A DNA stretch of 64,000 bases from Arachis hypogaea (lineage: Eukaryota; Streptophyta; Magnoliopsida; Fabales; Fabaceae): contig NC_092053.1 in assembly GCF_003086295.3 (NCBI RefSeq), positions 118,006,445 through 118,070,444 of the forward strand, given 5' to 3'. Below the pieces are notes generated by a model. It worked only from the letters and a program-made list of their open reading frames with translations. It had not been told where the DNA came from and did not search any database. The stretch's first letter is position 1. Every line of letters starts with the position of its first letter. This document shows, one piece after another, positions 48,984 through 61,208 of the stretch. Made by a program: the position numbers and the translations under genes.

Positions 48984-50773
48984 ATAGCAACCTGCACTAT
49001 AGTTCAAGATTTGTTTTGTTGCTATATCACCGGCAACAAATGCGCTATAGTGTTCTTCCTTAATTGCGCAATTTTTGAATGCGTTATAGTATTTGACTGC
49101 GAAATAAAAAAATAATATCTAAAACGGTAAAAAAAATTGAATTTTAACTAAAAACGTAAATATAATTTTTTTATTTGTTTAAGAAAACCCTTTTAAAAAC
49201 TAGCTTTTATAAGTTAATTTTCAAAAATAAAAATTTTACTAAATCAAGCCAAAATTGGAAACCAATTTTATGCACCTGTAATGATAACATAGCAGATGAT
49301 ATATGGACAAATTATATTGCATCATCGTGGGCAAATAAAATTGTGGCATGTTGCATCATCGTCACCATATCACGTGTTACTGAGTGGTTCGTTTTCACAT
49401 TATTACATGTGGTCAAACCATGTGACACATATCACTAAAGATTCATATTTACAAGCCCATCACCAAGTCGTTAATGGAATGTAGGTCAGAAAATAATATG
49501 ATATACTTATCAATTTCATAGACGTAATTGGTACAATTAAGATCTAAATAATTATTTTAGCACACACACTCAATCTCAAGAATTATTTTAGAATTTAACT
49601 CAAAAAAATATATTTTACACATGATATTTTAAAAAAATAACTCCACCTATGCACATAGTCATCCTAACCCAAATAAAGGAATAGATTCAATTAGACCCTC
49701 AACAACTCATTTTTATGACAGATCAATTAAAACTAGGTCGATGTCTAAAAACAACACCTTGTATGACTCAAATCTGCATCAATGTCATGATGTATTGCAA
49801 AATGGCTTATTTGAGAGGAAAAAATAAACCCACTATGATTTTGCAACACCCTATTCCAAAAGAAATTTTCATGAAATAAAAATGCTATTTTTACACTAAA
49901 ATTAAGTACCAAAATTAATCACCATTTATTTGTATATAAATACATGTGTTGTATAACTTATTTTCAACATGTATTTTATATTCTAACATGTATTTTATAC
50001 TAATGACAAATTTTGGTTGCTGATTTTAGTTTACGCATAGCATAGTCATTCATGAAAATAGGACATTCCACAATATTCTCCCGGGGAAATTGCAAATTGT
50101 TGTGCAACTTGTTAAAGCAAGAGCTTTGCAAAATAGTATCTGTTGCGTAATTATGCAACTTTTCCAACTCTTTCGTATGTCTAGAAATATTTTATTTTTT
50201 TATATTTATTAAATAAAAAAGAGATAAAATTTTAGCCGACTATTTCATAATACAAGCCAACAAATTAAAAATTAAAGACGGACCAAAAATTTTCAAGGGA
50301 CCAAGTATGCATTTAAACAAGAAACATAAAATGGTATGAGTGGCCATAGTTTCATTTGCAAGTTATAACACATAAGTAACACATAAATACACCTCGTAAA
50401 AGGGCTGTTGAATATAATATGTTATAGTTATTATGTAAGATGCCATTGGAACATATCATCTAATTCAAGAGTTAATGATAGCAAGACGAGCATTTGCACA
50501 TTAAGAGCAAAACTTAAGGGTGCAAAAAACGAATAAAGAGAACCAATTATGTAACTTGTAGTCTTGTAAGAACAGTCACCTTGCAGTGCAGACAAACCCC
50601 TTGGTCTAAACAGTGCATGAATCATGAATATATTTCTTAAAAGTTAGCAATTTATTTTATTATGCCAAAATAATGTACACTTTCCACTTAAAGTGTCAAT
50701 TGTTCCCGGCTCGTTAAGGATTTTCTCTGGAAAAAATATACTTGTGATTTTGGTCAAAAAGGAAGAATGCTAG
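48984..50773. other. Spacer downstream of the dihydroorotase gene
   Basis: AT-rich with no recognised gene. It includes the 3' UTR of the dihydroorotase. An ACATGTATTTTATA repeat pair lies near 49960-50000. Confidence 0.5.
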
Positions 50774-53700
50774 TCAATTAAGGGATACCTCCCATTCAAG
50801 GGTTTTGCCTGCAAACATGGGAACGATGTCTCCGAACGGAAAAGATAACAGTTCAGGTACTTTCCATGGAGCCTTCTTTAGAGTAAGCTTTGACTTGTTT
50901 CTGGGTAAGCCATAGAAGTCAGACCCATTAAAGCTTGTAAAGGCCTCCAACTTATTCAGTGCACCAGCCTGCGACATGTAAAAAGTAACTTCAAGATAGT
51001 ATAAAAATTAACATGCTTTCATAGGCAAGGTAGCATGTAAAGTGTGGGCTTTTTCATTTACATCTCATGGAAAAACAAGATTAATGCACGAGTCATGCAT
51101 GCATATGAATTCATGATAGTACTAAAATTATATGTATGTCTATTGATATTCACTGCAAAATATAAAAGGATATTTGGAAATTTCGCATAAGGAGAAAACC
51201 TAGAAGTGAAATTTTGGAATTTTACTCAGCAAAACTAGTTTGCAAATCTTTTGAAACTTGAAAGTGACATATTGGTCTCGGAAAACACAAATTGCTAAAA
51301 TGAAAAATGAAAAGGTGTACCCTAATAATTGTTAAAGAAATATAAGTAGACATAAAAATGAAAGTCTGCACCTCCTCAAAGACTTTGGCATAGACTGATA
51401 GAGCAACAGGAGCATTGAATATGCCAGCACATCCACAAGCGCATTCCTTTTTACGCTTTTCATGTGGAGCACTATCAGTTCCGAGAAAAAATCTCTTACT
51501 TCCGCTAGTGACAGCCGAAACAATAGCCTGTCCTATGGAGAGTAAAAAAAAAGAGTTCAAGGTAAGATAATATGGTTTTGAATTAGAAATTAATTTAATA
51601 ATAATTAAAATGATTAACAAGTTCGCAACAGATATTTCAAGCTAATTATGTATGAGTCTGTTCAATAGACTCCATAACTCTTCAATAAGACTTCTCTTTA
51701 CAGCAAAGCTATAAGTTTCGCCTTCAAAATGTAAATTGATGTTGGAAGGCCATTCCAGGCTAGCAGCCACAAAAAGCCAATATTTTCTAATTGTAGGAAT
51801 AACATCAAATCTGATCAATGAAAAACTGAGATGTTCGCTAAATATAATACAAGCAAACCATGGATTCATTTATGACCTTAAAAAATTACTTCAATTTCAT
51901 AACCATGAGAACTGACGTAACATGTAAAGTTGTTACAAATCTATACATTAAGGGGAACAAATAAAGCTACATACTATGGATCTCTCTTTTGAGAACTGGA
52001 AGACAGTAATTGTGAGGCTGCAAACCACCTTGGAACAAAGCATTGCGATTAAGGATAAGATGCTGAGGTGTAACAGTTGCACCTACAGAACCTGGAAAGG
52101 AAAACCATACATTAGTAAAATTTTAGAACATCACAGCATAATGATGAGAAAGCTCTTTCGAGATATCGAAATAAGGTACCCTCTTTGCAAGACATAACAA
52201 ACTTGACAGCATCCATGGTAGTAATATGCTCCATTACAATCTTAAGTTGTGGAAGCTTTTGAACCAAAGGCTCTAAAATTGTTTCAATATAAACCTTTTC
52301 CCGGTCAAAAATATCAACATTTGGACTTGTAACTTCTCCATGAACCTGTCACATACACTGATTTGCAAATAAGAAAGTACAAACACGAACTTTCAATTTT
52401 ATGTACATTATATAGACAATAGACAAATCAACATGCAAAAAGGGAGTAAAACATTATTGGGCTAGCCTTGGCTTTTCCAAAGCACAACGTAGACAATAGT
52501 TAAAAGTCTGAGTATTTGCACACAATTTTTAGAGGGGCATATTGTGATTTTGGCGTCAAATATAATAAATTCCATTAGAAAAGGTGTATTATAATTCAGA
52601 CATGGTGTGATTAGTCATAAGACTAATGACATTGTAGCTGAAATTGAATCACTATCTACAATTGGGGCAAGCATGTCATCTAAAAGCACGTAATGCATTG
52701 TTATACTTATACATCAACTCACATACACACATAGAGGGAGGGAAAAAACGTACCAGTAATGGTAAATCTTGCTCAACCATTTCCTCAAGAACAGGAAAGC
52801 ATTTTCCAAAAAGATCTGTAACACCATCTTGAGAATTTGTGGTAGCACCAGCAGGATACAACTTCACACCATAAACAGCTCCACTCTTTTCTTCCAAATG
52901 CAATTAGCATAAATAATGTACTATAGTCAGAAGAATCAAGCTAACGTTGAATAAGTATAGAGAATAGCATGAAATTAGACAATCAAACCATTGATTTCCA
53001 TGTGAACGACAAAAATTTTATACTTTTTATATCAAGTAGTTGTGTACACAAACATTAAGCTAGATCCTTTGCTCCATTGGACAAAGCTGAAAGCCTCCAC
53101 TATGCATAAGAAAAGGGCAATAAATGGCATGGTCATCAAGAAATTGTTGTCGTCTAAAGAAAGAGAAAAGAAAAAAAAAAGGCTCAAACTCATGATTACC
53201 GAAGTCTACTCCAAGCAACATTGGCCCCAGAGTAGAGGAACCTGACTCAGGAGAAAGGAGTGAGAATAGTAGGGGGAAGAATTAGGGAGGACAGCAAGAA
53301 GCTAATAATGCCGTAATGCTGACTAGGAAGAGATGTGGGTTTATGAAGAAAATTGAGAGAAAAGACGCATGGTTCAATGAGTAAAAAATATGCTTGGAGC
53401 CAGTTAAGCAATTTCTAAGGAGGGTGGCTCCCATCTGCACAGGATATTTACTTGCTTTATAGCCTTTTAATATATTTTTCATACTTGCTTAAACACTAGT
53501 ACTGTTTCTTAAGATCAATATTAAACTATGATATCAGATTATGTTAATTATGCGTAGAGGTTTCCTTAACTTCTATCCCATACTCTATCTGTTTTGACAC
53601 TTACGGATCATATATAATTTGTTCCATAGCTACTAACTGGTTAAATATCTGCCAATGATTACATCTCAAATTTCACCTCATAAAAGTTATAATAAAATAG

Positions 53701-54955
53701 AAGTCACCCCTTCGTTATTACCATAAACTTCTTTATGTAGTGGCTAATTGTGTTTGATATAAGAAATGCTTGACAGCAAAGATAATATCATGTTAGCATG
53801 TCATGTAGCAACATGACACAGTTGGAAATATGAAATAGAACTGATAAGGTAAAAGGTAAAAGAAGTTAATTTTAACAAAATTCTTCTAGTAAAACATAAT
53901 ACCTTATACTAACAAAGACACATCAATTAAACATACTTACTATCTCCACCAACGCTTTTTTTATTACTTGAAATTGCATAGATAATTGGCAATATTTTGT
54001 TTAGATTCACATATAAACAAATTATACTCACTTGCACGTTTAATCTCATCAGGGCTTGTCATATCTGTTAAGTAAAGGGTCATCAAAGGAGTGAAGCTGC
54101 TATCTTTAGGCAATGCTTTCAGAATGGACTCCCTATAAGCCAAAGCAGCTGCAGTAGTAGTGATGGGTGGTTTCAAATTGGGCATCACTATTGCCCTTCC
54201 GAAATGCTTGGCACTGTAGAAGCAACATTTATTAATTAATATTCACTTCTGTTTCCTTTAAAAGCAGTTAGCACAGTCATAGCTAAATAATAATAGACCA
54301 TGTCCAAGGCTCTTTAGGCATCCTACAAAAATAAACAGCAAGAAATGCATGGAGTTTAACAAGTCTTTTCTATTAGAAATCAAATTACCTGTGAGGGATG
54401 ACACCTTCAAGTAGGTCACCATCACGGAGGTGAAGATGCCAATCGTCAGGTTGTGTAATACTGAGTTCCATCATTGTTTCTTTACAATTAAAGCACTTAT
54501 GATTTTCGAACCTTTTGGAAGAGAATCTAAGTACCTTTCGTAGAAGGATAACAATTCAATTACTAGCAGAATCAGAAAGAAAAGAAGAGACTAATTCTTG
54601 ATTTAATCATAAAATTTATTTAAACTTTAAAGAAATAAAATGAAAATCTAGTTCAATATGCTATATTTGTTGATGTTGAAGCTATGACTCACCATCTTCC
54701 CAAACATTCCACACTTATCCATGCAAAATGGCAACAAGTTCCATATGCAACACTTGTTGATGTTGATACCATGACTCCCCTTATCCCCAAACATTCTACA
54801 CATTCCATGCAAAATAGCAGGAAAAATATCTTCCTTTTTTTTTGTAAACACGGAGAATGGGATTGAAGAAAATGCATGAAAATGGAAGACGAATAAAACT
54901 AAAATCAGAATATATATACACATACTTGGCAGGGAAGTGACAAAGTCTTTATCAT
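50774..54955 (-). CDS. PYR4: Dihydroorotase, organelle-targeted, eight exons
   Basis: Exons on the minus strand: 54955-54926, 54534-54389, 54213-54032, 52890-52754, 52345-52180, 52091-51975, 51532-51372, 50968-50774. Joined they give 377 aa with consistent phases and GT-AG introns, the same length I recall for the Arabidopsis enzyme. The enzyme cyclises N-carbamoyl-aspartate to dihydroorotate, step three of UMP synthesis. Metal ligands are visible: H43 and H45 in [11 protein letters not shown]129 (carboxylated lysine) in [14 protein letters not shown]167 in VHGEV, H205 in MEHITT, and the catalytic D279 in [10 protein letters not shown]. The first 30 residues are basic and Ser/Phe/Cys-rich, a plausible transit peptide, supplied partly by a 30-base first coding exon ([10 protein letters not shown]). 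A second start, MMELS at residues 31-32, would give an untargeted form. The only weak splice site is the acceptor GAAG before 52890. Confidence 0.92.
54656..54832 (-). repeat. Tandem duplication of about 88 bases in dihydroorotase intron 1
   Basis: Two units share TTGTTGATGTTGA, CATGACTC, CCCAAACATTC and CCATGCAAAAT in order. Both lie between exon 1 (54926) and exon 2 (54534). Confidence 0.85.
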
Positions 54956-57339
54956 TCCCCTTCCTAGTACCACTAAAGCATGAGCAAACTATCTGCACAA
55001 AGAAGAAACGTATCAAAATAGACAATATGTCACCATTAAATATATTAGGAGAAACAAGTTAAGCATAATAACAACTACATTTGTGATGAATAATTCAATG
55101 CATGTACGAATCTGTGATAAGAGTTTACATGAGCTTGCGGACTTGTGCATTTTTACGAGTATAATCTCAGTCTTAGATCAGTATAATAACAACTAGTGGT
55201 GTTCGATTTTTGGTTCGGTTTTTAGCGAAAAAATCATCCGATCCAATAATATAAAATTTGATCGGTTTAGTTTGGTTCGGTTTTTTATCTGAAGCCATCC
55301 AAACCAAACCAAACTAAACATAATTGGATTGGTTTGGTTCGGTTTTTTGGTTTTTAAATCATATATCACAATTTCTAACATAATTCAAAGTTAAACAAAG
55401 TTGCATTCATACTTTAAATACCCCATTAGAATTAATATACATTAGTCATATATCCTAATATTAGCATTCTTCTAAAATATGCCCAAGATATTCTAAGAAG
55501 CATTTGCTTCGCCTCAGAAAAAAAAGAAACTAACCAATGCAAGTGAAACAATGAAGGGAACCAAAAATATAATGTCAAAACCGAAAACTTTAACGGCTTT
55601 GTAACCATATTTTTTTCTATCTCTTCTTGCTGTTTTTCAGAAACTCAATATGCAAAAAGAGTAGAAACTCATATGTGATTAGATGTGCCAGAAGCAGTGA
55701 GTAGAAACTCATAGTTAAAAGTAACCGTTGTAAATAAATTTATGTTTTTAGCACAAATAATTAGAACAAAAAATCATAACCAGATAATTAGGAAAAAAAT
55801 ATCAGGACAAAAAATTAGAATTAATAATGAAAACAATAAGAAAACCAAAAACAACTAATCATAACAAAAAATCAGTTAAGAACCAACAATAATAACAGAA
55901 CCATGAGAAGTGTAGAGATTTAGAAGACTCGAAATAGAACACTGACAGCGACAAGAAAATCAAGCAGGACCGCCAGCGACGCAACCAGTAGCAGCAGCAG
56001 CCAACAGAGCTTCTGGCAGAAGAAATCAAAGAGAGACGGAGAGATGCTGGACGGTGAGACGACAAAGACGACGGGGCCGAAACCGGAGAGACGACGAAGA
56101 CGCTGGATGGAGACCACGACGGCACTGGGAAAGGAGCGACGCAGAACAAAATGCACGAGAGCGTTGTGGGCTGGATGGGGGCGCGACTGTGATGGAATCC
56201 GCCGCCCGCAAAGAGTGGTGAGCCTCTGGTGGGAGCGTGAGGAGTGTGATTAACCTGGAGAGTGGAGGTTGGAAAGTGCGGCACTGTAGAGTGTGATGTG
56301 TGTGTTAGGGTTAGGCTTTAGTGGGGGCAGAGGGCAGTGCAGTAGTGCTAGGCAAGGTTGTAAAATCCGAACTGGTCAACAAATCGGTTGAGTAACTGAT
56401 TTAATAATTTAATAGTTTAATTAAAATTAAACCGTAGTTAAATTGGTTTAATTAAATATAAAATAAAATTAATAAAAATTAAATATATAATTTTAAATAT
56501 TTAAAATTTTATATTTTTATATAATAATTTATTATTAAATTATTCGCAAACAAATTCAAACACCTTATAATTAAAGAAGTTTTCATCATTTATCTATCTT
56601 TAAAAATAAAATTTTTTTAATTAATTTCTAATCAGCAACAAATGAATATATTATATCAAATTAGAGGATTTAATTTTAAACAGAACAAACGTAAAGAGGT
56701 ATGGAAAACTACCATTAGATATCAAGAGAAACGTACTTCAAGGTTTTAAAAATTGAATCGATCATCAAATCGTTCTAATTACTGATTTATTAATTTAATG
56801 GTCTAATCGGTTTAACTATAGTCCAATAGAAAAAATCGCTTTATATTAAAATAATAAATAATTATAAATAAACACTCTAAAACATAATTATAATCTAATA
56901 TAAACTTTAAAATATCTTCTAAATTTAAAGCACTACATAAAATATCATCTTCCAAAGTTTTAAGATCTTTCGATAAAGTACAAACTTAAATATTTTAATG
57001 AACTGAAGCTTTTACTTTCAAAGTTTGTTATAAGAGAAACTAAAATCCTTTCTTCATCCTATAAATGTTTGCTGTGATGATACTAATCAATAAAGCAATT
57101 AAATCAAAAAAACATACCAAAAAATATCAAACCATTTCCAACTCTGGTTTAAATTTGTCCAAGCAACAAAGAAAAAGAATGAAGGTTTTCTCACAAAAAA
57201 AAGAATGAAAGTTCCTCAAAATAGCAGCTATACAATCCATATCATTTAACACAAACTACAAGTTCAGAAACCTCAAGGACAGTTTGCCTTTTTTTTCATT
57301 TATATTATGATGGTTAGTTTGTCTTTAGTGATTGGTTAG
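54956..57339. other. Dihydroorotase upstream region and repeats
   Basis: It includes the dihydroorotase leader and promoter. A candidate splice acceptor TTTGTGCAG (rc, ending about 54981) suggests an additional 5' UTR exon upstream. 55195-55370 holds facing GGTTCGGTTTTT and AAACCAAACC arrays typical of a hairpin repeat. 55860-56340 is a GC-rich block open on several frames, unassigned. 56354-56480 and 56738-56840 are diverged direct copies (GGTTNTAAAAN..GAACTGGTCAACAAATCGGT type). No gene was recognised. Confidence 0.45.
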
Positions 57340-58610
57340 TGATGGTTCTAGATGAACTTGAGAAGGGGGGTTGAATCAAGTTCGCTTAAAATTTAGAGTT
57401 TCAAACTCTGATGCAGTGGAAGCTTGAGTTGCTGGAGATTATTTGAAATTATCTCGTACGCAGAACATTAAAAGAGCAGAGAAGAAGAGAAAAGGTCCAG
57501 CATGTATCCTGGTTCGGATTCTCAGTACCATAAATCCTATGTTCAGTCTCCACCACAAATCATGGTAGAATTTTCACTATAATCTTCAGATTACATACAC
57601 CAATACTATTGAATTAATCCCTAATCCAACTAGTATCTACCCCAAGCTTTCTTCACCAAAGCTTAGCTACCCCAAAGTGCTAACCCAACTTGGAAAGGGA
57701 ATCTACACAGATTCAATTCTCACCAAGTACTAACCCAACTTGGCAAGGGGAACTAATCCTAGTTCATACACCCAAATTACATCAGAAAACAAACAGTGGC
57801 TATTTTGCATCACTCTTGCCTTTTCTCTCTTGGCTTTTGAACCTCACATAATTGCCTTTTCTCAAAACAGAAAATAACGCAAGACAGCCATAACACAAAA
57901 ATAAGAATTAAGCTTGAGTAGAAGAAAGAGATTCCAGCTCTGTGTTAGAGATGGTGCTCTGAGTGTGTGATCTCTCTTTCTTGATTTGAAATGTTGGAAT
58001 GAAGCTTGTTATATATCTTCAACTTGGCTTCATTGTAGCTTCATCCTTTTGCTTGTCCTTGCTGCCCGTTGGAGCTATCACAGCTAGCAAGCTGTCCTTC
58101 TTCATCATGCTCCACTACATATGCTGCTGGAGGAGCTCGTCCACCACCTCTGTGGTCCTTGTTTTTGTTTTCTTCCTTGGCATGATCTCCTTTTTCATCC
58201 TACTCCATGATCTCTGCCATACGAGGAGCTTCACCCACTACCTCTGCTGCTTAGCAAGTTTGTGTTTTGCTCAACCACCAACAAAATATTGCTCTGCTAT
58301 TGTCCTTGGGTTAGTGGGGTGTCCTTGTGTCTTGTTGCTTTGCTAGAGTCTCAGCTGTCCTTGATGTTGACAGATGTCCTTGTCTTTCTTTTCCTTTTGC
58401 CAAATGCATAACCTTTTATTCTTTGCTAAACGGTGCAATGAGCTTTGGCTCTTTTACAATGCTGAAGCACTAGCTGGTCTTGGACTGAAGTAGTGTGGAC
58501 TTGGTCATATGGGCCTGCCACAATAAAGCACACATTAAACAATATTGGGCTTTCAATCCAAAATAATGTTTGTCATCATAACTTAACCCAAAATCAAACT
58601 AGGCTCAACA
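57340..58610 (-). repeat. Probable 3' LTR of the SIRE-like element
   Basis: On the element's strand it starts TGTTGAGCCTAG immediately after the tract AAGGGGGAAAT (58621-58611) and would end GAACCATCA at 57340. The 1271-base length is inferred because the 5' copy is not in the window. The right limit is firm, the left one less so. Confidence 0.6.
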
Positions 58611-58621
58611 ATTTCCCCCTT
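58611..58621 (-). other. Polypurine tract of the SIRE-like element
   Basis: AAGGGGGAAAT on the minus strand, adjacent to the LTR start, primer for plus-strand DNA synthesis. A second G-run (AAAAGGGGGAGAA) lies near 58952-58964. Confidence 0.7.
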
Positions 58622-59132
58622 GATGACAAACATGATAAAATAGGAAAATTAAAGACTAATTTGAAAGAGTTAAGAACACTTCCCTTTGATGACTTTTGGA
58701 TTGTGAGCAGCTCCCCCTCAATGCTAGCATTACTCCCCCTTGATCATGGCTTACATGTTAACCTGGGCAAAACTTAAAAAAACAGTCAAGACCAATATTT
58801 TCAAGCAGTATATCACAGTAATGAAAGCACAGGGCAATTAACACTAATCAAACATTAATCACAACACAGGGCAAATCATAGCACCACAAAACATTGTTCT
58901 TAACTATTACTATTAATCCCTAAGCCAAAGCTAACATTCCTTTTCTTTTCTCCCCCTTTTGTCATCAAGGGAGGAAAGAAAAAAAAAACCTGCACAAAAT
59001 TTGTTAGTGGCTGGTGCATATAGTTTAAGTAGCAGAGTAGTTAAGATTTTTTTTTTTCTTTTACAGTCATCCAAAATAAACAAACAAGTTCAAAAGGAAA
59101 CTAAGTCATAATCACAGATGAGATAAAATGAG

Positions 59133-60480
59133 CTAGGCATCAGAGTCAGATTCATCAGAGGTTCCATCGTCCTCCCCCTCATTGTCAGATGTGGTGAGGC
59201 CAACCTCAACATTCTCCACAAAGTCCCTCAGAATGCGAATCCTTCCTTTGGTCTTCTTGAGAGCATTTTCCTCCAAAACTTGGTTCCTTTTGCGCTCAGC
59301 ACCATGATGGAGAAGAAGGTCAGTCAGATTGATAAATTCTTCAAGCACATTCTTCAGAATGCGGGTCATGACCTTGATCGTAGTGGAGGTGGAAGGGGGA
59401 ACCAGAGGATCCTCATCAACAGAGGGAACATCAATGCTGTCATCAGTTTGGCAACACTTGGGAGCTATTTTCTTTACTGCACCACCCCCTTTGATATATG
59501 AGTTACAATCTTTTGCAATTTCAGCCCCAAAATCAACATTGTAATATTGAAAAATTTTTGTAAGAAGCATGCCATATGGTAACGCATTTTTGGTACTGAC
59601 ACAAGCATACATATGCCTTACAAGTAAGTAAGCAAAAGAGATGGGAATTTTTGAAAGCAGTGCATACGAAACCAGTGTATCACAAAATGAGACACGTTGA
59701 AAAGAGCCGCTCTGAGGCAAGATGACATGGTTTACAATCCTGTGCAGCTGGGCACGGACTGGATCAAGAGACTTATGAGTAGGAGTGTTACCTTCTAAGA
59801 GAGGGATATTGATGCAGACAGTGCTTAGGGCATCAAAGTATGAAACATTGAGCGTTTCGTCCTACTTACCAGAGGTGTAGACATCAGGGCCTCGGTCATG
59901 GTAATCAAGGGCTTTGCCTAGGTGATATTTGTCAAGAATAATCACTTTGCCTTTAACAAAAGAGGCGATTCTCCCTTCTTTGTAGGACATGTTGCTATAG
60001 AACTGTTTTACCAAATCAGGATAAATTTTCTCTTTGATGGACAGTATGGATGTCCAACCTTGATATGCAAACAATGGGGGTAAAGTTCAAACCTTTCCTA
60101 CGGAGTTTGTCTAGATTGACAAGCTTAGAGGGACAGAGAGTACGCTTGTAAACATCTTTGCAGAAAAATAGGTAGTTCATGAGAGATTGAAAACGGCGAC
60201 GATCAAACGACTCATCAGGAAAATCAGCATAAAATGACTTGTAAGCAATAGGATTTGAGAGTCTAGGTTCAGCAACAGGACGAAGTTCAAAGGTAATGAC
60301 TGTACCGCGAGTATGGTGATTCTGAGTGGGGCGAGTCTCTTCGTCTTCGTGAAGAGGCCTCTTTCCTCTAGAAGAGCTGGGTTTGGAAGAACTAGGCTGA
60401 GAGGTGTTTGGTGGAGGAGGAGGAGGTGTAGGGCGAGGAGCAACGCCAGGGCGGCGAGCAGTGGTCTTAGTGCGGGCCAT
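59133..60480 (-). pseudogene. Extra ORF of the SIRE-like element ('putative plant transposon protein' family)
   Basis: It reads in the same direction as pol and lies between pol and the 3' LTR, where SIRE elements carry an env-like gene. The N-terminus is basic then Pro/Ser-rich (MARTKTTARRPGVAPRP). The core has YPDLVKQFYSNMSYKEGRIA and KGKVIILDKYHLGKALDY, matching my memory of the plant transposon protein domain; the C-terminus is acidic (DNEGEDDGTSDESDSDA). No membrane segment or signal peptide is evident, so I do not call it an envelope. The frame shifts near 60065 (one extra base) and a TAG lies at 59862-59864; otherwise about 449 codons. Function unknown. Confidence 0.7.
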
Positions 60481-61208
60481 GTCAGGAGAAGGGTTTGGTG
60501 GTGAAGGAGGTGAAGAATGAGTAGGGAATAGTGAGGGAGAAGAGTGTGTGTGATCAGAACGGTGGATGCCACTGTGGGAGCCTCTGCGGGCAACTCTCTT
60601 CTTTCGAGCCTTATTTATAGAGGCACTGGTTCGGAGAAGATGAAAGAGTGGAGAGTGGAGAGTGTGGTGTGAATGGATGCATACAGTGGGAAGTTAATAT
60701 AGACTTAGAGAATCGTAAAGGTTGCACCTTGAAAAGATAAAAATCCAATATTTGGAAACGTTTTGAAAGTTACAACTGTAACCTTCGTACGTTTGAAATA
60801 AGGATAAAAAGTAAACAAAGTTGAAATTGATGTATGGATGCAAATGAAGTAAAGCTTAATTAAGCAAAGTGCGAGTGCCAAAAAAATTGAGACTGAAAAA
60901 AATGAAGTGAGTCCAGCTGTCTCAAAAAATTGAAATTGAATTTAAGCCCAAAAATTTTGAAAGCCCACTTTTAGTAAAAAAATATGGAGGATGTCCCAAA
61001 AAAAACCATAGATGTAGAGACTGCTTCAACACTAGATGTCCATCATGTATTGTGTTCAGAGTTGAATCCATTGGCTTCATAGTGATTTAATGAAGTTTAC
61101 TCATCATCTGCCAAAAAATCTCACCGCGATTTAGGAGACAAAATACAAAAGATCTCATTATCAGAAACATTAAGAAAACAGAGATGAAGTTAGAATGCCC
61201 AGTTCAGT
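60481..61208. other. Spacer between pol and the extra ORF of the SIRE-like element
   Basis: No conserved coding block. 60481-60660 could be the leader of the extra ORF (an alternative minus frame, 60593-60177, is leucine-rich shadow). Confidence 0.5.

Noticed and set aside
55859..56284. GC-rich ORFs upstream of dihydroorotase as a gene
   Set aside because: Several frames are open at once with low-complexity products and no splice-consistent extension; most likely a repeat or leader region.
57999..58346. Hydrophobic 115-codon ORF
   Set aside because: It lies inside the probable SIRE-like LTR and on the strand opposite to the element; it looks like chance.
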